Source: Sphingomonas sp.
GTDB taxonomy: Bacteria; Pseudomonadota; Alphaproteobacteria; Sphingomonadales; Sphingomonadaceae
Direction of reading: 5' to 3'
Length of the DNA: 64,000 bases
Assembly (NCBI RefSeq): GCF_025363195.1
Contig: NZ_JANYEK010000079.1
Span: 31,999-95,998 of the forward strand
Below are positions 39,659-49,453 of this stretch, piece by piece; within the stretch, counting starts at the first letter, position 1; every line of letters starts with the position of its first letter. The translations under genes and the position numbers were made by a program. The notes under the pieces are model-generated. The model saw only the letters and a list, made by a program, of their open reading frames with translations, was not told where the DNA came from and searched no databases.

Positions 39659-42478
39659 ATGAGCCGGTTCCTGATGACACCCCTGGTCGCCATATTGTGG
39701 CCGTCGCTCGCGTTCGGGCAGGCACTGCCGACGGGACAGCGCTTGACTCCGCTCGCGGCACCGCAGGCGCATTTCGAGCCTCTGGTCGCGCACGTCGGCC
39801 CCAATCCCGATTTTAACGCCGATGGCGCAGCGGCCATCGCGCGCAGCCCCGATGGCCGACAGATGCTGGTGCTCACCAGCGGCTTCAACCGATATAACGG
39901 CCCCGACGGGAAGACCGTCGCCGCGCAGTCGACGCAGTATATTTTTCGCTATGCCATCGACAAGCATGGCAGCAGATTGCGTCAGACCCTGACCGTGCCG
40001 AACAGCTTTTCCGGGATTGCCTGGCTACCCAATGGCCGCGGTTTCGTGGTCGGCGGCGGCGTCGACGATACTGTGCACGTCTTTGTCGACACGCCGAGCG
40101 GGTTTGCCGAACAGGGTAAGCCGATCGCGCTTGGCCATGTTGCGGGCAACGGCGCGGACGTGAAGCCTCAGGCGGCGGGGATCGCGGTCAGCCGCGACGG
40201 AGCCCGCGCGCTGGTCGCCAATTATTACAACGACTCGGTCAGCTTGGTCGATCTGCCGTCGCGCCGGGTCGTGAAGGAACTTGACCTTCGTCCGGGCAAG
40301 ATCTCGCGCGCAGCCGCAGGCACGCCGGGCGGCGAATTCCCGTTTGCGATCAGTTGGACGGCAGACGACCGTGCCTGGGTCTCCGCCCCGCGGGATCGCC
40401 AGATCGTGATCGTTGCGATCGACGGTGATGCCTTGCGCGTCACCGGTCGGATCAGGACGCTGGGCGAGCCGACGGCGCTGCTTGCCGATCCCGGCACGCA
40501 CCGCCTGTTCGCGACCGAGGACAATGCCGATCGCCTCGCAATTATCGATACCGCCTCGAGCCAGTTGATCGCCGAGCCACGCCTCGGTCTTCCGCCGACG
40601 CTGTCATCGGCAACGCCATTGGGCAAAGGCCTGAACGTCAATGGCCTCACCATGCTGCCGGACAAACGTCTGCTGGTGACGATGGGGGGCATCAATGCCG
40701 TGGCGATCGTCGCGCCATCGGCACATGGTGTCGAGGTCCAGGGCATGGTGCCCACCGGATGGTATCCCAGCGCAGTCACGGCCAGCCTGGACGGGCGACG
40801 CGTGTTCGTCGTCAATCGCAAGAGCCCGCCCGGTCCCAACCCGCTCGGCTGTGCGCCGAAGCTCGCAATCTATCGCGGCCAGCCCAATGCCTGCGGTGCC
40901 GCCAATCAATATATCTTCCAGCTCGAAAAGGCCGGGCTGCTCCAATTCCCGCTGCCGAACGCCCGCGCGTTGGCCGCGACGACGTTGCAGGTGGCGGACA
41001 ATCTGGGGCTGGAACAACCGCGTGAGCGTGCGGCGGCCGAAGCGGCGATGGTCGCGGTCCGGGCGCGCATCAAGCACGTGGTGTTCATCGTCAAAGAAAA
41101 CCGGACGTATGATCAGGTGCTGGGCGATCTCGACGTCGGCAATGGTGATCCGCGATTGGCCATCCTTGGTCGGCCGCTATCGCCCAACCACCACGCCCTC
41201 GCCCGGAAGTTCGTGACGCTCGACAATTTCTACGATTCCGGCGAGCAGTCCAGCACCGGCTGGACGTGGACCACCGCGGGCCGGGTCACCGACCTGCTCG
41301 AAAAGACCGCACCCGTAAACTATGCGGCCCGCGGGCTTGGCTATGAAGCAGAAGAGGCCGATCGGTTCGTCTATACCCAGCAGACCCCGGCCGAACGCCA
41401 TGCCACCAATCCCGCGCTGTCGACCGATCCCGATCTGATGCCCGGGCCAGCCCTGTTGACCGCCCCGGACGCCGATGACGACGACGACCACGGTCAAGGC
41501 TTCTTGTGGGATGCGGCGATCAGGAAAGGTCTTAGTGTTCGCAACTATGGCTTCTCCGATGCCTCGATCTACGATGCGGGCAAGCCGGGAGACGTGGTTC
41601 CCGCGCGCGAGCCGTGGAAGACGCATACCCGCATTTACACTCCCGGCGATCGTCTTCTCGCCAGTCGCAGCGACCCCTATTTTCGCGGGTTCGATCAGCG
41701 TCTGGCCGACTATTGGCGCGTTCTCGAATGGCAGCGGGAATATGCCGATCAGCAACTCAAGGGAACGGTGCCCACGCTCACCCTGCTGCGATTGAGCCAT
41801 GACCATTTTGGTGATTTCGACACCGCGATCGACGGGGTGAACACCGTCGAGACGGAAATGGCCGACAACGACTATGCCATCGGCCAGGTCGTCGAGACCA
41901 TCGCCAACGGTAAAGCAGCGGGCTCGACGCTCGTCTTCATGATCGAAGACGACGCGCAAAACGGTGCCGATCATGTCGACGCTCGCCGGTCCATCGCGTT
42001 GGTCGCCGGCGCAACGGTTCGACACGATGCGGTCGTGTCCACCCGGTACACGACGGTGAACATGCTCCGCACGATCGAAAGCGTGCTCGGGCTTGCACCG
42101 CTGGGCCTGAATGACGGGCTGGCAGCGCCGATGGCCGACCTGTTCGATCCGACGACGACGGACTGGAGCTATCACGCGGTGGCCGCCGACGTGCTGCGGG
42201 GGACCGCCTTGCCGATTGCAGCGGATCGGTTCGTGCAGGGGAAGACGGCTTCGACCTCTTGCCCGTCGCGCAGCGCGGCTTGGTGGGCGGCATCGATGAA
42301 GGGACAAGATTTTAGCGTCGAGGATCATCTCGATACCGCCCGCTTCAACGCGTCGTTATGGGCCGGATTGGGTCAAGGTCCCGAACCGACATCCCGCGGC
42401 GCCGCGGACTTGCGGTCAAATCGCACCGCACTGCTAGCCAACACGCCGGTGTGTTTGCAGACGCCGCAGGACCGCTAG
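39659..42478 (+). CDS. YncE-like beta-propeller / phosphoesterase (alkaline phosphatase superfamily) fusion protein, secreted
   Basis: N-terminal propeller repeats ('VSRDGARALVANYYNDSVSLVDLPSRRVV'); C-terminal 'IKHVVFIVKENRTYDQVLGDLDVGNGDPRL...FVTLDNFYDSGEQSSTGWTWTTAG...FMIEDDAQNGADHVDARRS'. Confidence 0.9.
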   Translation: MSRFLMTPLVAILWPSLAFGQALPTGQRLTPLAAPQAHFEPLVAHVGPNPDFNADGAAAIARSPDGRQMLVLTSGFNRYNGPDGKTVAAQSTQYIFRYAIDKHGSRLRQTLTVPNSFSGIAWLPNGRGFVVGGGVDDTVHVFVDTPSGFAEQGKPIALGHVAGNGADVKPQAAGIAVSRDGARALVANYYNDSVSLVDLPSRRVVKELDLRPGKISRAAAGTPGGEFPFAISWTADDRAWVSAPRDRQIVIVAIDGDALRVTGRIRTLGEPTALLADPGTHRLFATEDNADRLAIIDTASSQLIAEPRLGLPPTLSSATPLGKGLNVNGLTMLPDKRLLVTMGGINAVAIVAPSAHGVEVQGMVPTGWYPSAVTASLDGRRVFVVNRKSPPGPNPLGCAPKLAIYRGQPNACGAANQYIFQLEKAGLLQFPLPNARALAATTLQVADNLGLEQPRERAAAEAAMVAVRARIKHVVFIVKENRTYDQVLGDLDVGNGDPRLAILGRPLSPNHHALARKFVTLDNFYDSGEQSSTGWTWTTAGRVTDLLEKTAPVNYAARGLGYEAEEADRFVYTQQTPAERHATNPALSTDPDLMPGPALLTAPDADDDDDHGQGFLWDAAIRKGLSVRNYGFSDASIYDAGKPGDVVPAREPWKTHTRIYTPGDRLLASRSDPYFRGFDQRLADYWRVLEWQREYADQQLKGTVPTLTLLRLSHDHFGDFDTAIDGVNTVETEMADNDYAIGQVVETIANGKAAGSTLVFMIEDDAQNGADHVDARRSIALVAGATVRHDAVVSTRYTTVNMLRTIESVLGLAPLGLNDGLAAPMADLFDPTTTDWSYHAVAADVLRGTALPIAADRFVQGKTASTSCPSRSAAWWAASMKGQDFSVEDHLDTARFNASLWAGLGQGPEPTSRGAADLRSNRTALLANTPVCLQTPQDR

Positions 42479-42776
42479 ATCGCACGACCGAGATGCTGGA
42501 TGGGCGTCGGCTTCCCACGGCGGGTTCGGCGGCCGGTCGCAACACTTCGTTCTTAAACTGAGAACGGGTGCGGGCCGGTCGATCCGGAACAGGCGACATA
42601 AGGTCGTCCCATACGATCCTGAGATCGTTGCTCGAGACACGCGGCAGGATGTGCCGAGGGTCGACAGCGCCCCGTTCGCAGCGGACCGCTGCCAGCTCAT
42701 TTTCCCAATAACCCGGTCGTTGACACCGTGCACGTCGTCGCATCTATTCCTCCAAGCTAACCAGAGGGGAAACTTC

Positions 42777-44648
42777 ATGCGACACCGCAACGCATTGATC
42801 GGGGCGACGGCGCTTGCCGTGCTGGCCATGTCGCCGTCCGGCGCCCGCCCGCAAGCCGCGCCTCCGGCCCCCGTCGTCGCCGAATCGCCGTTCAGCTATG
42901 AGGAGGTGATGGTGCCGATGCGTGACGGGGCCAGGATGCAGACTGTCATCCTCCGCCCGCTGGGGGCGAAGGGGCCGCTGCCGATCCTGCTGCAGCGCAC
43001 GCCGTATGGCGTTCCCGGCTCGGCACCGCCCGCCGTGCCGCGCAGCTGGAAGATGCTCGCCGAGGACGGGTATATCTTCGTCTTCCAGTCGATGCGCGGG
43101 CGCTTCAAGTCGGATGGGGTGTTCACGCTGTCGACCGCCGTCCACCCGAAAGATCCGAAGGCGGTGGACGAGGCGACCGACGCCTATGATGCGATCGACT
43201 GGCTGGTGAAGAACGTGCCCGGCAACAGCGGCAAGGTCGGGATGTGGGGCGTGTCCTATCCCGGGTTCGCCGCCGCCGTCGCGCTCGCCCACCCGCATCC
43301 CGCGCTGAAGGCGGTCAGCCCCCAAGCCGCCTGGATCGATTACTGGCAGTCGGATGATCTCCACCGCAACGGCGCGTTGCGGCTGAGCTATGCGACCGAC
43401 TGGGTGTCGTCGCTGCAGCTCGACAAGACGCAGAACAAGGATTTCATCTACCCCGTCCCCGACACCTATGATTTCTTCCTCGAAAAGGGGAATGCCGCGG
43501 CGATCGACCGGGACTATTTCAAGGGCGCGGTGCCGATGTTCACCGCGTTGCTCGACCATCCCGATCATGACAGCTTCTACACCGCGCAACGCTGGACCGA
43601 CACGCTCGGCAAAACCACGGTGCCGACGCTGAACGTCACCGGCTTCTGGGATCAGGAGGATCCGTGGGGATCGTGGCAGATCTATTTCCGTCAGGCGAAG
43701 AACGACCCAAATCATCTCGCGCAGATCGTCTCCGGCCCGTGGAATCACGGCGGCTGGCAGGGCAAGGGCGATATGCTCGGCGGCATCCCGATCGGCACCG
43801 AAAGCGGCACCGAATTCCAGAACGAGATCCAGGCACCGTTTTTCCGCTATTGGCTACACGACACCGGCAAGCGACCCGACTTCGCCGCGAAGATGTTCGA
43901 GTCCGGATCATGGCGGTGGAAGACCTATACCGCGTGGCCGCCCAAGGGTGCGGTGGCGAGCGACCTGTATCTGCATGCCGACGGTTCGCTGTCCTTCACC
44001 GCGCCTGCCGCCACCGAGGGGTGCCGCGATTATGTGTCCGATCCGGCCAATCCGGTGCCGTTCCGCCGCCGCCCGATGACCGGCACCTATATCTCGCCGG
44101 ACTGGCGATCGTGGGAATCGGACGACCAGCGCTTCGTCGATCATCGCCCCGACGTGCTGAGCTATGTCACCGCGCCGCTCGACCACGATTTGACCGTCAC
44201 CGGCACGCTCGCCGCCACGCTGATGGCCTCGACCAGCGGCACCGACAGCGATTTCGTCGTCAAGCTGATCGATGTTTTGCCTTATGATAGCGACAAGACC
44301 GATCCGGCGCTCGGCAAGCTCGGCGATTATGCGAAGACGCTCAACGGCTACCAATTGCCGGTCGCGATGGACGTCCGGCGCGGGCGCTTCCTCGCCAGCG
44401 ATACCGCGCCGCAGCCGCTCGTTCCGGGCAAGGTGACGCAGTGGGACGTACCGTTGCGCGACCACGATCATGTCTTCAAGGCGGGACACCGCATCATGGT
44501 GCAGGTACAATCGAGCTGGTTTCCGATGATCGATCGCAATCCGCAGAGCTTCGTCCCCAACATCGCCCGCGCGCCCGCCTCGGCCTACGTCAAGGCGACG
44601 CAGAAGGTGTGTGCGGGGTCGAAGATCGTGCTGCCGGTGATGCGATAG
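42777..44648 (+). CDS. CocE/NonD family hydrolase, secreted
   Basis: 'MVPMRDGARMQTVILRPLG...QRTPYG...NSGKVGMWGVSYPGFAAAVA' (GVSYPG). Confidence 0.92.
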   Translation: MRHRNALIGATALAVLAMSPSGARPQAAPPAPVVAESPFSYEEVMVPMRDGARMQTVILRPLGAKGPLPILLQRTPYGVPGSAPPAVPRSWKMLAEDGYIFVFQSMRGRFKSDGVFTLSTAVHPKDPKAVDEATDAYDAIDWLVKNVPGNSGKVGMWGVSYPGFAAAVALAHPHPALKAVSPQAAWIDYWQSDDLHRNGALRLSYATDWVSSLQLDKTQNKDFIYPVPDTYDFFLEKGNAAAIDRDYFKGAVPMFTALLDHPDHDSFYTAQRWTDTLGKTTVPTLNVTGFWDQEDPWGSWQIYFRQAKNDPNHLAQIVSGPWNHGGWQGKGDMLGGIPIGTESGTEFQNEIQAPFFRYWLHDTGKRPDFAAKMFESGSWRWKTYTAWPPKGAVASDLYLHADGSLSFTAPAATEGCRDYVSDPANPVPFRRRPMTGTYISPDWRSWESDDQRFVDHRPDVLSYVTAPLDHDLTVTGTLAATLMASTSGTDSDFVVKLIDVLPYDSDKTDPALGKLGDYAKTLNGYQLPVAMDVRRGRFLASDTAPQPLVPGKVTQWDVPLRDHDHVFKAGHRIMVQVQSSWFPMIDRNPQSFVPNIARAPASAYVKATQKVCAGSKIVLPVMR

Positions 44649-44705
44649 GCTTGCGCGGTATCGTCCCCCGGACTTTACCCCGCCTTACTCACTACCGCTT
44701 GTGTC

Positions 44706-44809
44706 TTTCCCGGCGAAAGCCGGGGCCCAGTTACCAAGCTTTTGGTTGGGATGGGAATCCCTCGGTCACGACGATCCTTGCAACTGCATTCCCGCTTTCG
44801 CCGGGGAAG
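44706..44809. repeat. Inverted-repeat intergenic element (TTCCCGGCGAAAGCCGGG...CCCGCTTTCGCCGGGGAA)
   Basis: Two arms sharing the CGGCGAAAGC core in opposite orientation, about 65 nt apart, between convergent genes. Confidence 0.65.
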
Positions 44810-44856
44810 CGGCCTTGTGAGAAGATGGGTATCTACCGATCGAGACGGCCTGCGCC

Positions 44857-45648
44857 TCAGTTCTTCATCCGCCAGCCGGTGCGGAAGATCACCGCGATCA
44901 CGCCCAGACACAGCAGCATGAACAACGCCGTCACGCCGAGGCTCACGCCCACGCTGACATCGCCCTTGTCGAAGAATGCCCAGCGGAACCCGCTGACCAG
45001 ATAGACCACCGGGTTGAACAGGCTCACCGTCCGCCACGGCTGCGGCAGCATGTCGATCGAATAGAAGGCGCCGCCGAGGAACGTCAGCGGGGTGATCAGC
45101 AAGGCCGGTACGAACGAGAGTTGCTCGAACCCCTTGGCCCACACGCCGATGATGAAACCGAACAGGCTGAACGTCACGCTGGTCAGCACCAGAAACGCGA
45201 GCATCGCCAGCGGATGCGCGATCGGCAGCGGCACGAACAGCATCGCGGTCGCCAGGATGATGAGCCCGAGGATCACCGACTTGGTCGCCGCCGCGCCGAC
45301 ATAGCCCAGCACCATCTCCATCGCCGACACGGGCGCGGAGAGCAATTCGTAGATCGTCCCGGTGAATTTGGGGAAGTAGATGCCGATCGACGCGTTCGAG
45401 ATGCTCTGCGTCAACAGCGACAGCATGATGAGGCCGGGGACGATGAAGCTGCCATAGCCGACGCCGTCCACGCTCTGCATCCGGCTGCCGATCGCGCCGC
45501 CGAACACGACGAAATACAGCGAGGTGGTGATGACCGGCGTCGCCACGCTCTGCCAGATGGTGCGCAGGGCCCGCGCCATCTCGAAGCGATAGATCGCCCA
45601 TACGCCGTGGGTGTTGAAGGCGGGCGCGTTGAAAGCGGGGGCGCTCAT
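44857..45648 (-). CDS. ABC-2 type transporter permease
   Basis: '[39 protein letters not shown]...' with multiple TM segments; downstream of and overlapping the ATPase gene. Confidence 0.92.
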   Translation of the reverse strand: MSAPAFNAPAFNTHGVWAIYRFEMARALRTIWQSVATPVITTSLYFVVFGGAIGSRMQSVDGVGYGSFIVPGLIMLSLLTQSISNASIGIYFPKFTGTIYELLSAPVSAMEMVLGYVGAAATKSVILGLIILATAMLFVPLPIAHPLAMLAFLVLTSVTFSLFGFIIGVWAKGFEQLSFVPALLITPLTFLGGAFYSIDMLPQPWRTVSLFNPVVYLVSGFRWAFFDKGDVSVGVSLGVTALFMLLCLGVIAVIFRTGWRMKN

Positions 45649-46574
45649 GCTGGTGCTCCCGGTGCGGAAACGAGATCGACGAAGATGTCCTCGAGCGACG
45701 ATCGTTCGGTTTCGAGATCCTTGAAACCGATGCCGAGTTCGCCGAGCCTGGCGAGCAATGCCGGGATATGTTCGTCCTCGGCGTTGAAGGTGTAGCGCAA
45801 TTTCGCGCCATCCTCCTCCAGCGCCACGTCCCATTCGCCGAGTTCGGCCGGCACGGCGTTCAAGGGTTCGGACAGCACGATGTGCATTTGGCGCTTGCCG
45901 AGCCGCTTCATCAGTTCGGCCTTGCGTTCGACCAGCATCAGCTTGCCATTGGCGATCACACCGACGCGGTCGGCCATCTCCTCGGCCTCCTCGATATAAT
46001 GCGTGGTGAGGATGATCGTGACGCCCTTGTCGCGCAGCTTGTGGATCAACTTCCACATGTCGCGGCGCAACGACACGTCGACACCGGCGGTCGGCTCGTC
46101 GAGGAACAGCACTTCCGGTTCGTGGCTCAGCGCCTTGGCGATCAGCACGCGGCGCTTCATCCCGCCGGAAAGCTCGCGGATCTTGGCATCGCGCTTGTCC
46201 CACAAGGACAGGTCGCGCAGAATTTCCTCGATATACCCATCATGCCCGGATTTGCCGAACAGGCGGCGGCTGAATTTCACCGTCGCCAGCACGGTCTCGA
46301 ACATGTCGACCGACAATTCCTGCGGCACCAGGCCGATGCTGCGGCGCGTCGCGCGGTAATCGCGGATCGCATCGTGGCCCATTACCGTGACCGTGCCCGA
46401 AGACGGCGTGACGATGCCGCAGATGATGCTGATCAACGTCGTCTTGCCCGCGCCGTTCGGGCCGAGCAACGCGAAGATCTCGCCCTTGGAAATGTCGAGG
46501 TCGATCGGCGACAATGCGACGGTGCCGGACCCATAGGTCTTCGACACACCGGCGATGGAAAGAATGGTGTCCAC
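45645..46574 (-). CDS. ABC transporter ATP-binding protein
   Basis: Walker A '[14 protein letters not shown]', signature '[15 protein letters not shown]', Walker B '[12 protein letters not shown]'. Confidence 0.96.
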   Translation of the reverse strand: MDTILSIAGVSKTYGSGTVALSPIDLDISKGEIFALLGPNGAGKTTLISIICGIVTPSSGTVTVMGHDAIRDYRATRRSIGLVPQELSVDMFETVLATVKFSRRLFGKSGHDGYIEEILRDLSLWDKRDAKIRELSGGMKRRVLIAKALSHEPEVLFLDEPTAGVDVSLRRDMWKLIHKLRDKGVTIILTTHYIEEAEEMADRVGVIANGKLMLVERKAELMKRLGKRQMHIVLSEPLNAVPAELGEWDVALEEDGAKLRYTFNAEDEHIPALLARLGELGIGFKDLETERSSLEDIFVDLVSAPGAPA

Positions 46575-46748
46575 AAGGTCCCCTTTGCAAGCCGCTGAAG
46601 TAAGGGCGGGGGGCGACGGGTACAACCAGCGCCCGTTTCGGGTCGGCCCGCAGTGCGAGCGGTGGCAGCAACCCGTTAAGCCCTGATCGGCTATGCGCGG
46701 GGGTGGCCGGTTTGATCGAATCGGTTTTGCCCGGAGCCCAGGCCAAGC

Positions 46749-47840
46749 GTGACGCTGAAATCTTTCACCCTCTGGTTACGGACGCATCTGCCCACCCAAT
46801 TGGGCGTGATCGGCCTCGTCATGCTGGTTGGTGTCGGCCTGTCGGCGCAGGCCGCCTTGCGCGCGATGACCGTGCAGCAGGCACCGGCCGAGGCGCCTGA
46901 AGCCGAAAGGATGTCCGGCTACGAAGCGGAGGATCATTTCCCCGGCGCGGCCTCGCTTTACGCCGCCGACGACAATGCCGCCCCGGCAGCCGGGACGACC
47001 GGCACCGCCGCCTTACCCGATCTGCCGATCCCGCCCGGAGCGGTGGCTTTGGCGGGCACGTCCGACACGACGGTCACCGCCGCGCAACCCTTTTCCATGC
47101 GCCTCGGCAGCGCGATCGATCGGGGCCGCGCGCTCGAATGCCTGACGACCGCGATCTATTACGAGGCAGCGACCGAGCCCGATGACGGGCAGCGCGCCGT
47201 CGCGCAGGTCGTCCTCAACCGCGTCCGCCACCCGGCCTTTCCAGGCACGGTGTGCGGCGTGGTCTATCAGGGGTCGGAACGGGCCAGCGGCTGCCAATTC
47301 TCCTATGCCTGCGATGGTGCGATGGCGCGCGCTCCGGCCAGGGCCTATTGGAACAGCGCGCTGCGCATCGCCGCGGTCGCGTTGAACGGCTACGTCTTCG
47401 CGCCCGTCGGCGAGGCGACGCACTATCACACCTATGCCGTCACCCCGGCGTGGAACCGCAGCTTGGTGATGACGGCGGCGATCGGCGCACATTTCTTCCA
47501 CCGTTGGCAGGGCTATTGGGGCACGCCGCAAGCCTTCAAACAGGTCTATCGCGGCGGCGAGCCGGTGCCGGGGCCACATCCGCGCGGGCTTTTGCCCGTT
47601 ATGGTCGCGCCGATCCCGCTGGCCGCGGTCGTCCCGCCGATTGCGGCTCAACCGATTGTCGCGGCCGTGAAACCCACGACGGCGCCGGCGGCGATCCAGC
47701 CGGCATATGCGCAAAGCGGCACATTGATGTCGCGCTACACCGCGCCGGTCGCGCCGTCCGCGCCGGTCGCTTTGACAGGTCGCACGGACGATTCGCAGAT
47801 TCTCGACCGATGGAAGGATTCCGGCAAGCCGCTGCGGTGA
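46749..47840 (+). CDS. Cell wall hydrolase (SleB/Hydrolase_2 family)
   Basis: '[64 protein letters not shown]'. Confidence 0.93.
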   Translation: MTLKSFTLWLRTHLPTQLGVIGLVMLVGVGLSAQAALRAMTVQQAPAEAPEAERMSGYEAEDHFPGAASLYAADDNAAPAAGTTGTAALPDLPIPPGAVALAGTSDTTVTAAQPFSMRLGSAIDRGRALECLTTAIYYEAATEPDDGQRAVAQVVLNRVRHPAFPGTVCGVVYQGSERASGCQFSYACDGAMARAPARAYWNSALRIAAVALNGYVFAPVGEATHYHTYAVTPAWNRSLVMTAAIGAHFFHRWQGYWGTPQAFKQVYRGGEPVPGPHPRGLLPVMVAPIPLAAVVPPIAAQPIVAAVKPTTAPAAIQPAYAQSGTLMSRYTAPVAPSAPVALTGRTDDSQILDRWKDSGKPLR

Positions 47841-47873
47841 TGCGCCTCCCGATCCGGGAGGGTGGCGGTGAGA

Positions 47874-48947
47874 TCAGTTCGCCGCCAGCCGACGCGCGAA
47901 ATGTACTTCCACGGCGCGGCGCACGCTTTCGGCGATGCGCTGGCGGCCGTCGGCGGAATCGATGAACGCGGCATCGCTGGGGTTGGAGATGTACCCGGTC
48001 TCGAACAGGATCGAGGGCATGTCCGGTGCCTTCAGTACGACCAGGGAGGCCATGCGGTGGAAATTCGGTTTCAGCGGGATCAGCGGCTGCGCTTCGCGGC
48101 CAAGCAACCGCGCGAAGCTGGCCGAATTGTTCATCGTCTCGCGCTGCGTCAGGTCGATCAGGATCGAGGAGATATCGGTGGTGGTACCGCCGAGATCGAT
48201 GCCGGCGATGATGTCCGCCTTGTTCTCGCGCGCCGCCAGCTTGGCCGATTCCTTGTCGGAGGCGACTTCGGACAGCGTGTAGACCGACGCGCCGCTCGCC
48301 AATCCGGACCCGACACTGTCGCAATGGATCGAGATGAACAGGCTCGCCTTCAGCCGCCGTGCGATACCGTAGCGCTCCTGCAAGACGAGGAAGCGATCGG
48401 TCTCGCGCGTCAGCGCCACGCGGACGCGGCCCGATTTCACCAGATCGTCGCGGATCGCCTTGGCGATGCGCAGCGTCACGTCCTTCTCGCGCAGGCCGTC
48501 GGTCGGCGAGATCGCACCGGGGTCCATGCCGCCATGTCCGGGGTCGATCACCACCAGCGGGCGGCTGTCATCGTCGCCGTAAACCACCGGCAACGCCAGC
48601 CGCCTGGTTGTCTTGGGCACCGCCCGCGTCACTTCATAACGATGTGGGGAGTGGGCCCCGATCGGCAGTTCGAGCGTCAGATCGCGCCCCACGCGTGCCG
48701 CAGCGCGCGCATGCGGGATTCCGGCGATGTCGAGCGCGACGAGGTTGGGGCCGGCCAGCACGAATGTCGCGGCATCGACCGCGCGTCGGTCGAGATGCAC
48801 GACCACGCTATCGCTGTTCAGCGCGACGTGGTCGACCGTCGCCGCTACAGCGGGGGTGCCGGCGAACCAGCAGGCCAACAAAGCGAATATAAGGGCCACG
48901 CCGTTATAGTGCCGTGTTGAGGCCGGCGCGGTCCAGTCAAAAACCAT
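47874..48947 (-). CDS. N-acetylmuramoyl-L-alanine amidase (Amidase_3, AMIN domain)
   Basis: 'LVVIDPGHGGMDPGAISPTDGLREKDVTLRIAKAI...LFISIHCDS...SILFETGYISNPSDAAFI'. Confidence 0.95.
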   Translation of the reverse strand: MVFDWTAPASTRHYNGVALIFALLACWFAGTPAVAATVDHVALNSDSVVVHLDRRAVDAATFVLAGPNLVALDIAGIPHARAAARVGRDLTLELPIGAHSPHRYEVTRAVPKTTRRLALPVVYGDDDSRPLVVIDPGHGGMDPGAISPTDGLREKDVTLRIAKAIRDDLVKSGRVRVALTRETDRFLVLQERYGIARRLKASLFISIHCDSVGSGLASGASVYTLSEVASDKESAKLAARENKADIIAGIDLGGTTTDISSILIDLTQRETMNNSASFARLLGREAQPLIPLKPNFHRMASLVVLKAPDMPSILFETGYISNPSDAAFIDSADGRQRIAESVRRAVEVHFARRLAAN

Positions 48948-49453
48948 CGGTGGAACATCCCGGTATAGTATTCGAACGCGATATTCGAACCTTGCGGACG
49001 GGGTTCGCCCGCTCGCTCCTCCGGCAGGATAGACCGGCTAAGGTTAACGGGACGTTTGCCATAAAATTGCCCGCCAGCCGGCCGGAACGTGCCAGTTGCT
49101 GTCTGTATCGGGTGGTGCTAGTCACGATAGTGCACCGAAAAGCGTGATTCATGCTTTTCCGGTTCTCTTGGCCGCACCGGATCCCCGGCGGCGGCACATC
49201 CAGGTTGACGTTCGCATGATGCATTCCCCCTGCCTTCCGCTCCGCCCGGCTTTTGCCGGCGGGAGCGCGGACGTGGCAGGCGCCCAGGGCCAGATGCCGG
49301 GGCATGCGATGCGAGCAGAGGCAGTTACTTCTATCTCAACACCTTGCAACACCGGCACGCATCAGGGTGGCAAACCGCCCCTAGCGCTGCCGCATCACAA
49401 TCGCGCGCGGCGGCCCTCAACAGGGTTCGGACCGCGCGCCCGGAGAATATTAC

